Source of the DNA: CAJMNU01 sp905214855 | GTDB taxonomy: Bacteria > Bacillota > Clostridia > Lachnospirales > Lachnospiraceae | Reading direction: 5' to 3' | Length of the DNA: 41,525 bases | Assembly (NCBI GenBank): GCA_937890595.1 | Contig: CALADM010000011.1 | Span: 1-41,525, forward strand | Shown: positions 25,701 to 32,180 of the stretch, in pieces | Position numbering within the stretch: the stretch's first letter is position 1 | Layout of the letters: the number at the start of each line of letters is the position of its first letter | Made by a program: the position numbers and the translations under genes | Notes under the pieces: model-generated | What the model was told of the DNA's origin: nothing | What the model saw: only the letters and a program-made list of their open reading frames with translations | Database searches by the model: none

Positions 25701-26504
25701 GTCACGACCTTTATAGATCACCTCTCTGTCAGCCAGATAGTTCTCATATGTCTTCTGGATCGGTTCTTTATAATCTCCCTCTGTAAAGGTTACATTCTTT
25801 AACTCTGTGGAGAATGTTGTGTGACGGCAATGGTCAGACCAGTAAGTATCCAACACACGGATCTCTGTCACGGACGGATCTCTCTTCTCCTCATTCTTAT
25901 AATAATTCTGGATATGCTGGAAATCCTTAAATGTCATAGCAAGATTTAAAGAAGCATACAACTCCTTTAAATCTTCTTCACTTGCATCAGCAAATCCCTC
26001 AAAAATCTTAACATCTTCTGGTGTATCAAATACCGTTACCAATGTCTCTGGCTTCTTCTCACCAGCTTCTCTGGAATCCACAGGATTGATACAGAAAGAC
26101 TGGATTGCCTTCTTCTCTTCTTCCTCCAGTTTTCCAGAGATCACATAGGTTGTTGCAGTCTTGATCACCGGTTCCTCTGTCTCCTTCAGAAGTTTTACAC
26201 ACTGTTCCGCAGAATCCGCTCTCTGGTCAAACTGACCCGGCAGGTACTCAACAGAAAATACCGTATCTCCCTCTTCCATCGGGAAAGTTTCCTCATATAC
26301 ATTATCTACCGGCGGCTCAGAAAAAATAGTTCCTAATGCAGCACAGTAAGTTTCCTCTGACAGGTTTTCAATATCATAGCGGATCAACACCCTAACTCCT
26401 GTTACGGTCTGGATTCCCAAATAATTCTTAATCTCCTCTGACAACTCGTGGGCTTTTACAGCAAAGTCCGGCTTTTTTTCAACAAAAATTCGTCTGACGC
26501 TCAT
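22740..26504 (-). CDS. purL: Phosphoribosylformylglycinamidine synthase (single-chain)
   Basis: FGAM synthase makes FGAM from FGAR, glutamine and ATP, step four of purine synthesis. The 1254-residue chain is the large form, joining the N-terminal PurS-like region, two AIRS-type synthetase halves (NETHNHPTEIEPFGGAATCLGGAIRD; FGAGGVSVAIGELAAGL; GLPSIGGKDSMSGTF) and a C-terminal class I glutaminase (about 980-1254). The glutaminase triad is visible: Cys1095 in LGICNGFQ, and His1225 and Glu1227 in KMAHSERR. A four-part PurS/PurL/PurQ arrangement is usual in bacilli, but large PurL is common in Lachnospiraceae and proteobacteria. The start at 26504 is behind GGAGG by 5 bases; an in-frame ATG at 26516 overlaps that site. 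Confidence 0.97.
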   Translation of the reverse strand: MSVRRIFVEKKPDFAVKAHELSEEIKNYLGIQTVTGVRVLIRYDIENLSEETYCAALGTIFSEPPVDNVYEETFPMEEGDTVFSVEYLPGQFDQRADSAEQCVKLLKETEEPVIKTATTYVISGKLEEEEKKAIQSFCINPVDSREAGEKKPETLVTVFDTPEDVKIFEGFADASEEDLKELYASLNLAMTFKDFQHIQNYYKNEEKRDPSVTEIRVLDTYWSDHCRHTTFSTELKNVTFTEGDYKEPIQKTYENYLADREVIYKGRDDKFVCLMDLALMAMKKLRAEGKLEDMEISDEINACSIVVPVEIDGVTEEWLVNFKNETHNHPTEIEPFGGAATCLGGAIRDPLSGRTYVYQAMRVTGAADPTKPLSETLHGKLPQRKIVTEAAHGYSSYGNQIGLATGYVKEIYHPGYAAKRMEIGAVMGAAPRKDVIRETSDPGDIIILLGGRTGRDGIGGATGSSKVHTEESIEVCGAEVQKGNAPTERKIQRMFRRPEVSRLIKKCNDFGAGGVSVAIGELAAGLQIDLDKVPKKYAGLDGTEIAISESQERMAVVVDPKDVDTFLKYAAEENLEAVTVAVVTEEPRLVMHWRGKTIVDVSRAFLDTNGAHQEADVTLLVPNKEGRPFERKDVDDVRKTWMNLLASLNVCSQKGLVEMFDGSIGAGSVYMPYGGKYQLTETQSMVAKLPVLKGKTDTVTMMSYGFDPYLSSWSPYHGAMYAVVSSVAKIVAAGGDYSKIRFTFQEYFQRMTEDPTRWSQPFAALLGAYAAQIGFGLPSIGGKDSMSGTFNDVNHGEINVPPTLVSFAVDVASDKTIITPEFKKAGSKIVLFEIQRDEYDLPKFDQMMDGYAKIFDEIRAGRILSAYAVEGNGIAEAVSKMAFGNKLGVKIEHNLDPRDFFASGWGNLVLEVADGKVGELSIPYTVIGEVTDRAQFEYSNTIISMDEALESWMGTLEDVFPTQSGVKQTEVINKPFHTDHVYVCDHKIAQPTVFIPVFPGTNCEYDSTKAFERAGAKVVTKVFRNLSAQDIRESVEVYKNEIAKAQIVMFPGGFSAGDEPEGSAKFFATVFRNAVIKEEIEKLLNERDGLMLGICNGFQALIKLGLVPNGCISEQTADSPTLAMNTIGRHISKMVYTKVVTNKSPWLAEAELGKVYCNPASHGEGRFVANDAWIKKLFENGQVATQYVDADGNPTMDEFWNPNGSYMAIEGITSPDGRILGKMAHSERRGDSVAINIYGEQDMKIFESGVKYFK

Positions 26505-26568
26505 TATATCCTCCATTCTGTGCGAGTTCCCCAGCCAAAAAGTTCCATCGTACTTTTTATTCTCTTAC

Positions 26569-26598
26569 ATCATAACACAAAATTTACAAATTAGTAAA
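26569..26598 (-). promoter_or_regulatory. Possible promoter of purL
   Basis: The minus strand has TTTACT (26598-26593), an 18-base spacer and TATGAT (26574-26569). No purine riboswitch or obvious PurR site is visible in the 176 bases upstream of purL. Confidence 0.45.
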
Positions 26599-26680
26599 AT
26601 TAATATATCTTATATGTATTATTAGTTTTATTAATCTAAATATATATCAAAAATTTGGGTTGCATACTATTTTCCATACT

Positions 26681-27319
26681 TTACATTGATGTATTGCTCT
26701 TCTGTCCTGTTGACGATTCCATTAAAAATGGAAGAACCTGCTGCTCATATTCCGCCTCCCTACACAGCTTTGCAGGTACTTTTCTCAATAATCTTTTTGC
26801 CTTCTTGGGGTCTATCAACCAGTGTACTGCTTCCCTCTCCCCTAAAATAAGAGGCATTCTATCATGAATCCCGCCCATAGACTCATTCGCAGCAGTTGTC
26901 AGCACTACAAATTGATAGGTGTCCTCAGACCAACGGTACAGTCCCGCCATCCAGAGATTTTTAGCACGGTTTGGAGTAAATACATAGCGCTCCTTTCTTG
27001 CATTCCATTCATAAAAACCAGCTGCCGGAATCAGGCAGCGTCCATTTTCCATACAATGCATAAACATCCTGTTTTCCAGAACGCCTTCTGCTCTGGCATT
27101 CAAGACCATCCATCCTTCCATGCTGTCATCTATAAATCCCCATTTCTGCCATTGCAGAAAAAGCGTTCCTCTCTGGCTTATACAGACCACTGGTGCAAAA
27201 TCCGTAGGTCGTACTTCTCCCCTGTTTTCCTCTAATTTCATCCTCATGACCGGATCGACTACAGCCCAAGAAGTAAGGTGTTCGTCTGATTTTTCTGTTC
27301 TGAAATATCTAGTACACAT
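26681..27319 (-). CDS. SRAP/YedK (HMCES)-family abasic-site protein
   Basis: SRAP proteins crosslink covalently to abasic sites in single-stranded DNA through Cys2 and protect them during replication. The 212-residue protein starts MCTRYF, giving Cys2 once the initiator methionine is removed. It shows FAPVVCISQRG, RCLIPAAGFYEW (conserved Glu) and SMGGIHDRMPLILG (conserved His), the known active-site groups. GGAG precedes the ATG by 8 bases. Length fits E. coli YedK (222). It lies between purL and a histidine phosphatase gene with no sign of shared function; a DNA-damage-dependent promoter is not evident. Confidence 0.93.
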   Translation of the reverse strand: MCTRYFRTEKSDEHLTSWAVVDPVMRMKLEENRGEVRPTDFAPVVCISQRGTLFLQWQKWGFIDDSMEGWMVLNARAEGVLENRMFMHCMENGRCLIPAAGFYEWNARKERYVFTPNRAKNLWMAGLYRWSEDTYQFVVLTTAANESMGGIHDRMPLILGEREAVHWLIDPKKAKRLLRKVPAKLCREAEYEQQVLPFLMESSTGQKSNTSM

Positions 27320-27349
27320 TACAACTTCTCCCTTATTTTTCTCTTTGGA

Positions 27350-27997
27350 TTATTTTTCTATGGCATACAGATCCACACAATCCTCTTTGCTGTAATAAAT
27401 CTTGTCTTCCTCAACCAAGACAGGTTTTCCATCAACAACGTCCACGATATTCACTGCACAGTTTGCCGGAACCCGTCCATGCCAAAAATCCGTTTTATCT
27501 TCATAAATACTATGTAATAGTGCTCTGATCGCACAGCCATGGCTGGCAATCAAAATATTTTTATTCTGATATTCTGGATTTGCGATCAGATCCTTCAAAA
27601 AATCTGCGGTTCTCTCACATACCTGTAAGATCGTCTCTCCATCTTCTGCTCCCTGAAACTCCAACGGATGCAGATAAAAATCATCAAAATGGTCTGTCGG
27701 AAGCTCAAAATTGCTCTTTCTGCATCCCAAACCTTCCCAACAGCCAAAATCGATCTCCGAAATCCTCTTATCTTCTATCAACGGAACTTTTCTGTCCCCC
27801 AACACAATTTCGGCTGTATGATATGCTCTCTTTAAGGGGCTTGTAATGCCCAGATCCAATGGAATCTCTCTCATAGCTTTTGCTGTTACTTCTGCAAGAT
27901 GAATCCCATTTTCATTCAGTTCTGTATCTGCCTGCCCCTGTAAACGTCCCTCTACATTCCAATTTGTCTCCCCATGACGTATGATATATAAGCGCAT
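27350..27997 (-). CDS. Histidine phosphatase family protein (phosphoglycerate mutase-like)
   Basis: The 215-residue protein has the catalytic motif IIRHGETNWNVEGRLQG near the N-terminus (RHG with His8), the conserved SPLKRAYHTAE, a Glu-containing core ISEIDFGCWEGL, and the second catalytic His in IASHGCAIRALL. The family includes broad-specificity phosphatases (PhoE), alpha-ribazole phosphatase (CobC) and cofactor-dependent phosphoglycerate mutase. The absence of cobalamin genes nearby leaves the substrate open. It is 30 bases upstream of the SRAP gene and probably cotranscribed with it. A second homologue is at 33560-34162. Confidence 0.9.
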   Translation of the reverse strand: MRLYIIRHGETNWNVEGRLQGQADTELNENGIHLAEVTAKAMREIPLDLGITSPLKRAYHTAEIVLGDRKVPLIEDKRISEIDFGCWEGLGCRKSNFELPTDHFDDFYLHPLEFQGAEDGETILQVCERTADFLKDLIANPEYQNKNILIASHGCAIRALLHSIYEDKTDFWHGRVPANCAVNIVDVVDGKPVLVEEDKIYYSKEDCVDLYAIEK

Positions 27998-28122
27998 TTC
28001 TCTTTTCCTCTTCTCTATGTATGATTCTACATTTTATCTATTTTATTTCTGATTTTATATTTTAATCCGATTTCTATCTTATTTTTTATGCTACATGATA
28101 CCTTTACTTGCCTGCCTCTTCT

Positions 28123-30390
28123 TTATTTTTTCTTCTCTTTCCCATCAAAACTGATGCTAAGATGCCCATCTTCCATATTTAGATGGCAGACTCCTCCCTT
28201 TTTCAGCTTTCCAAATAAGATCTCATCTACCAAAAGTGGTTTCACTTCTGCATGAATCACACGCTCAATCTCTCTTGCACCATACTCCTTACTGATTCCC
28301 TTTTGCTGAAGATATGCGATCGCTTCTTCTGAAATCTTGAAATGAATCTGTTGCTTTGAGAGTTTTTCTGACAGCTCATGCAATTTCTTTTCTGCAATTT
28401 TATGTGCCATCTCTTCATCCATACCATGAAAGACAACAATTTTCGTCAAACGGTTGCGAAATTCTGGCTGAAATGTTCTTTTCACCTCATCCATCACCAC
28501 ATCCGAACGCACCACTCTGTCTCCAAATCCAATCTTTTCTTTTCCAATCTCACTTGCTCCGGCATTGGAAGTCATGATCAGCACAATATTCCTAAAATCT
28601 GCCTTTCTTCCCTGATTATCTGTCAAAGTCGCATAATCCATTACCTGAAGCAAGATGTGATAGATATCTGGATGTGCCTTTTCAATCTCATCTAAAAGAA
28701 GGACTGCATGAGGATTTTTCCGCACTTCCTCTGTCAAAAGCCCTCCCTCTTCATATCCCACATAACCAGCCGGAGAACCGATCAATTTGGCTACTGTATG
28801 TTTTTCCTCATATTCACTCATATCAAAACGGATCAGCTTGATCCCCAGTTCCCGCGCCAGTGTCTTTGCCACTTCTGTCTTTCCAACACCGGTAGGTCCA
28901 ACAAACAAAAGGCTGGCAAGTGGTTTCCCTTCTTCTAAAAGTCCTGCTCTTGAAAATTTGATCGCATTGACTACCTGAAGGACCGCCTCTTTCTGACCAA
29001 AAATCTGAGAAGAGATCCTCTTTTCCAATGTTTTCAATTTTTCTGCTTCATTGCTCTCTACCACTTTCTCTGGGATCTTACAGATAGAAGAGAGCATCTT
29101 ATCGATCAAAGCCTTTCCCACTGTCTGCGTTTTCTGATCCAAAGGATGCATTTTCCGATATGCACCTGCCTCATCGATCAGATCGATCGCTTTATCTGGC
29201 AGATAACGCTCATTGATATACTGTGCACTCTTATGTACTGCATATTCCATCACATCCTTGGCATATTTCACTCCATGAAATTTCTCATATTTCTTTTTCA
29301 AGCCATTTAAGATCTGAACCGCTTCCTCTTCTGTTGGTTCTGCAATATCGACATTCTGGAAACGCCGAACCAGACTTTTATTTTTTTCAAAATACTTTTT
29401 ATATTCTTCATAGGTTGTTGCACCAATAAAGCGGATATTTCCCTCTGTCAGATATGGTTTTAAAAGATTAGATGCATCAAAACTCCCATCCCCCACTGCT
29501 CCTGCACCTACGATGTTATGTATTTCATCTAAGTATACAATCGGTTTTTTCTGTGATGCAATGCCTTCCATAACTTCTTTAAAGCGTTTTTCAAAATCAC
29601 CTCTGTACTGTGTTCCAGCAAGCATTGTCCCCATATCAATTTCATAAATCTTAGCACCTTTTAAACTCTCTGGAACTTCATCCTTTTCCAAAAGTTCAGC
29701 CAACCCATACACAATAGCAGTTTTTCCAACCCCTGGCTCTCCCAGATGCAGTGGATTATTTTTCTCTTTCCTGCATAAAATCTGCATCGTTCTTTCCAGC
29801 TCTTCTTTCCGCCCGATCAAAGGATTCCTCTGATCCAGTTCATCATTTAGACATGTGACATATTGCTGCCACCGCTCTTTTTTCCCTCTCTGAGAACTCT
29901 CTCTGTATGCCTGTGGATCATTCTGATGCTCTTCCTCTATCCCATCTTCCTCTTCATTTCTATCTTCTGCTGCATACTTTGCCATAGCAGAAAGGAGAGC
30001 TGCCCTCTCTATCTCCTGTACTTGGATATAGTATAAAGCATGACTTTCTTTTAATGTATACAACCCATAGATCAAATGTGACACTTCTACTGCCTTTTTA
30101 TCACATCTTTGCATACACTGGTTCGCCTCATAAAACACTTGTCCTAATCCTTGTGTCACCTCTGGATCTTTTCCATCTTGGATCTTTGGAATATTTTCTT
30201 TCATATATCCTAAAAGGTCTTCTCTTAACCTGTCTGGATCTCCTCCACAGTCTGCAAATGCCTCAGCAAAATGTCCTGTTTTTGTCATCATATATAAAAG
30301 CAGCTCTGGTGTCACATATTGATATTGTTCACTGACCGCTAATTCCATCATTCCATTCAAAATTTCCTGTACTTCCATTGTTGTCCACAT
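28123..30390 (-). CDS. clpA: ATP-dependent Clp protease ATP-binding subunit ClpA
   Basis: ClpA is a hexameric AAA+ unfoldase that feeds substrates to ClpP. The 755-residue product has an N-domain (about 1-145), a first AAA+ module (Walker A GEPGVGKT near residue 220, Walker B IVYLDEIHNI) and a second (Walker A GPTGVGKT near residue 500, Walker B VLLLDEIEKAHPD), followed by the C-terminal D2-small domain. It lacks the long middle coiled coil of ClpB and the UVR insert of ClpC, and the clpS gene next to it supports ClpA. A GTG at 30402 is in frame, but it is part of the GGAGGTG ribosome site; the ATG at 30390 is the likelier start. Confidence 0.94.
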   Translation of the reverse strand: MWTTMEVQEILNGMMELAVSEQYQYVTPELLLYMMTKTGHFAEAFADCGGDPDRLREDLLGYMKENIPKIQDGKDPEVTQGLGQVFYEANQCMQRCDKKAVEVSHLIYGLYTLKESHALYYIQVQEIERAALLSAMAKYAAEDRNEEEDGIEEEHQNDPQAYRESSQRGKKERWQQYVTCLNDELDQRNPLIGRKEELERTMQILCRKEKNNPLHLGEPGVGKTAIVYGLAELLEKDEVPESLKGAKIYEIDMGTMLAGTQYRGDFEKRFKEVMEGIASQKKPIVYLDEIHNIVGAGAVGDGSFDASNLLKPYLTEGNIRFIGATTYEEYKKYFEKNKSLVRRFQNVDIAEPTEEEAVQILNGLKKKYEKFHGVKYAKDVMEYAVHKSAQYINERYLPDKAIDLIDEAGAYRKMHPLDQKTQTVGKALIDKMLSSICKIPEKVVESNEAEKLKTLEKRISSQIFGQKEAVLQVVNAIKFSRAGLLEEGKPLASLLFVGPTGVGKTEVAKTLARELGIKLIRFDMSEYEEKHTVAKLIGSPAGYVGYEEGGLLTEEVRKNPHAVLLLDEIEKAHPDIYHILLQVMDYATLTDNQGRKADFRNIVLIMTSNAGASEIGKEKIGFGDRVVRSDVVMDEVKRTFQPEFRNRLTKIVVFHGMDEEMAHKIAEKKLHELSEKLSKQQIHFKISEEAIAYLQQKGISKEYGAREIERVIHAEVKPLLVDEILFGKLKKGGVCHLNMEDGHLSISFDGKEKKK

Positions 30391-30423
30391 CGTGCAAATC
30401 ACCTCCCAAGTCTATCTATTTCT

Positions 30424-30723
30424 TTATACTTCCTCTACTGTTACACGAAACGGATAGCCTTCCTTTCTTGCCATCTCCATCACCTGACTCACTCTGGTAT
30501 GAGCGATATCATAAGAATATATACCGATCACAGCTTTCTGTCCATTGTGAACTTGGAGCATCAGATCTACCGCTTCTTTCTCTTCCTTTAAAAAAATGGT
30601 CACTAACACATACACCACGAAATCCATTGGTGTAAAATCATCATTATGCATCACAACCTGATATCGTTTTGGTTCTCTCACCTTATTTTGTGACTGGACT
30701 CCCATCTGCTCTTTTACAGCCAT
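30424..30723 (-). CDS. clpS: ATP-dependent Clp protease adaptor ClpS
   Basis: ClpS delivers N-degron substrates to ClpA and blocks SsrA-tag recognition. The 99-residue protein has an unstructured N-tail (about 1-20), then the conserved core RYQVVMHNDDFTPMDFVVYVL, which holds the ClpS N-degron pocket (HNDDFTPMDFV), and KAVIGIYSYDIAHTRV. The usual motif is GKAVVGVYTYDVAETK, so the fold is well kept. It is 33 bases upstream of clpA and forms a two-gene operon, with a good promoter at 30776-30804. Confidence 0.96.
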   Translation of the reverse strand: MAVKEQMGVQSQNKVREPKRYQVVMHNDDFTPMDFVVYVLVTIFLKEEKEAVDLMLQVHNGQKAVIGIYSYDIAHTRVSQVMEMARKEGYPFRVTVEEV

Positions 30724-30775
30724 CTTCTAGTTCCTGCCTTTCTTTGTATTTCACCTGTGTTTTACTTATACTTCC

Positions 30776-30804
30776 TTTATATTTTCCCTCGCATCTATCC
30801 TCAA
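30776..30804 (-). promoter_or_regulatory. Promoter of clpS-clpA
   Basis: The minus strand has TTGAGG (30804-30799), a 17-base spacer and TATAAA (30781-30776), about 50 bases before the clpS start. It lies downstream of the terminator at 30827-30867, so clpSA is probably transcribed independently of the RNA unit upstream. Confidence 0.62.
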
Positions 30805-30844
30805 AACAAAACTCCTGAGTAACACAAAAGCTGCCGTTTCTTTT

Positions 30845-30940
30845 CTATCTTACAAAACAGCAGCTTTCTTCCATATCCCAAACTTCATTTTCCAATACTT
30901 TTTGACACTCTCCACAGCTAAAGCAAGAGGATTCTTGCAT
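30845..30940 (-). CDS. Possible 31-residue cysteine-rich small ORF (weak)
   Basis: The ATG at 30940, immediately after a seven-T tract, opens 31 codons ending at TAG 30845-30847. The product starts MQESSCFSCGECQKVLE and ends ESCCFVR, with cysteines at 6, 9, 12, 27 and 28; CFSCGEC looks like a metal-binding or modified-peptide motif. There is no Shine-Dalgarno site, a small hairpin covers the start, and the end of the ORF runs into the terminator stem. I list it because of the composition and because it fills the unit; it may be chance. Confidence 0.2.
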   Translation of the reverse strand: MQESSCFSCGECQKVLENEVWDMEESCCFVR

Positions 30941-30994
30941 AAAAAAACAGGTCGCCAGCAGCCGCGTGTTTCTAAGGGATATTCAAATGTGAGC

Positions 30995-31021
30995 TTAGAC
31001 ACCGGCTATACAAATATACAT
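30995..31021 (-). CDS. Putative 8-residue leader peptide
   Basis: An excellent ribosome site GGGAGGAG (31034-31027) lies 5-8 bases before an ATG at 31021, opening MYICIAGV and stopping at TAA 30995-30997. The last codons form the 5' arm of the inner hairpin, which is followed by an outer stem and T tract. This is the geometry of a translated attenuator. No downstream target gene is clear, because clpSA appears to have its own promoter. Reading it as coding rather than as an exposed purine patch in an RNA is inference. Confidence 0.4.
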   Translation of the reverse strand: MYICIAGV

Positions 31022-31058
31022 CTGCACTCCTCCCAGAACTGGCAACAACTATGACTAT

Positions 31059-31087
31059 AGTATAATACGTTTCATTTTAATTTTCAA
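31059..31087 (-). promoter_or_regulatory. Promoter of the structured RNA unit
   Basis: The minus strand has TTGAAA (31087-31082), a 17-base spacer and TATACT (31064-31059). There is no protein-coding gene of ordinary size before the next promoter, which supports a small-RNA or small-peptide gene. Confidence 0.72.
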
Positions 31088-31155
31088 TCTTTTTCTGCAA
31101 GTTTTCGGTCGATCCTAACCTATATATTATTTAGCATCAACACTCAAAAAAACAT

Positions 31156-31701
31156 TTAAATCCTGTTTTTCAACTCTATATTAAAAATCTCTTCTACAGG
31201 AAATGTAATTTTCACTAAACCGATTGAAACAAATTTACCGCTTATTTTTTCAAAATTACGCAGTACTATATCACTTGCCTTAAAAAAAGCCTCCCTTTCA
31301 TCCTCTTTTGTAAGTGCTATGGTACAATGTGGAACCCATCGTTCTGGAGTATACCACTCCCATCCTTTTGTATCAAAATCTTTTAAACACTCATGCAATT
31401 CTCTCTGAAATTGATACATAGCACGATTCATAACAGGAGATGCGAAAATTGTTCTGGTATCACAAAACATACCAATTGAACCAATGTATGCCGGCATGAC
31501 CTTATGATCTTGTGCAAATTCCTTTAGCTGTTTTATACATTGCATTTCATCTATATCATTAAAACATGCCAAGGTAAGATGTGGTCTTGTTTTCCATTCT
31601 AAAAATTTTGTGCTGATCTTTGCATCAGCTACTTTTCTTGACAGATCTAAAAGTTTCTTTTCTGTTTCTTCATCATAAAATAACTCTATTGCATACTGCA
31701 T
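31156..31701 (-). CDS. 2H phosphoesterase / 2'-5' RNA ligase-like protein
   Basis: The 181-residue protein carries the two HxT/HxS-type motifs that define the 2H phosphoesterase superfamily: RPHLTLACF in the N-terminal half and VPHCTIALT in the C-terminal half, in the expected LigT/YjcG-like spacing. Such enzymes open 2',3'-cyclic phosphates or cleave related RNA or nucleotide phosphodiesters; the substrate is unknown here. The conserved start MQYAIELFYDEETEKK suggests the ATG at 31701. A frame runs to 31719, and the ribosome site (GGGGA) is weak. It precedes the RNA unit by about 100 bases. Confidence 0.87.
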   Translation of the reverse strand: MQYAIELFYDEETEKKLLDLSRKVADAKISTKFLEWKTRPHLTLACFNDIDEMQCIKQLKEFAQDHKVMPAYIGSIGMFCDTRTIFASPVMNRAMYQFQRELHECLKDFDTKGWEWYTPERWVPHCTIALTKEDEREAFFKASDIVLRNFEKISGKFVSIGLVKITFPVEEIFNIELKNRI

Positions 31702-31765
31702 AATAGAATCCCCACACAACCATTTTTTTATATTGTCTCTTCTTTGCAGATTTTTTTATTAATAT

Positions 31766-31960
31766 CTACAAAATCAATGCCAATCCCAGCAGTATATAAA
31801 CAAATCCTGTGATTTTTGTCATACGGATCCATTTCTTTGTTGGTTTTTCCCCTTTATAACGTCTCCAATTTTCCATGATCTCCCACCACATATTAGGGTT
31901 CCATACTGTTAAAATTCCAAGCAAAAGACATAAAAGCCCTATCAGTTTATTTAATAGCAC
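31766..31960 (-). CDS. Small two-helix membrane protein (DUF6199-like)
   Basis: With the GTG start chosen here the protein has 64 residues: a first helix LIGLLCLLLGILTVWNPNMWWEIMENWRRYKG, a polar basic stretch, and a second helix GFVYILLGLALIL. The pattern NPxMWWEIxExW followed by TKITGFVYILLG resembles DUF6199 proteins, whose function is unknown. A longer frame reaches ATG at 32083, but its 5' part runs into the terminator of the upstream gene. GGAGG at 31973-31969 lies 8 bases before the GTG at 31960. Several ATGs between are possible starts, so the N-terminus is uncertain. Confidence 0.6.
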   Translation of the reverse strand: MLLNKLIGLLCLLLGILTVWNPNMWWEIMENWRRYKGEKPTKKWIRMTKITGFVYILLGLALIL

Positions 31961-32060
31961 ATCCATTTCCTCCATTTTTTCTTTCATATTTTTCATACAG
32001 ACTCTTATCTTTGAAACTGTATTTTCTGTATATAGTATCACAGATCTTCTTTTTATGGAA

Positions 32061-32093
32061 GAAAAACAGGTACTGCTCCCCAACAGTACCTGT
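32061..32093 (-). terminator. Terminator of the PPi-phosphofructokinase gene
   Basis: A perfect 10-bp stem (ACAGGTACTG with CAGTACCTGT) is followed by TTTTC on the minus strand, about 90 bases after the stop. Confidence 0.88.
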
Positions 32094-32180
32094 CTCCTTT
32101 CAAATCTATCTATTTTTTCATACTTTATCGATCTCTGTGTCTATATGATTTTGTTATCATATTCACTCAACCCAATAATT

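Larger units (their letters stand above)
30827..31052 (-). ncRNA. Unidentified structured RNA / small-ORF transcription unit
   Basis: The unit starts at a near-consensus promoter and ends at a hairpin with imperfect 12-bp stem (AAAGCTGC/GCAGCTTT core, 30827-30834 and 30860-30867). Inside it, GTTGCCAG (31046-31039) pairs with CTGGCGAC (30958-30951). The pairing encloses a second stem AGCCG-GTGT-CTAAG (31007-30994) with CTTAG-aa-ACAC-g-CGGCT. A seven-T tract follows at 30941-30947, so an early end near 30941 is possible, giving a RNA of about 110 nt. I do not recognise a known riboswitch or RNA family. An 8-codon and a 31-codon ORF lie within it and are listed separately. Confidence 0.55.

Noticed and set aside
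26517..26680. Purine riboswitch upstream of purL
   Set aside because: The stretch is AT-rich and lacks the conserved purine-aptamer core; only a weak promoter is visible.
30941..31052. A riboswitch controlling clpSA
   Set aside because: I could match no known aptamer core, and a separate promoter lies between this structure and clpS, so I report it as an independent RNA unit.
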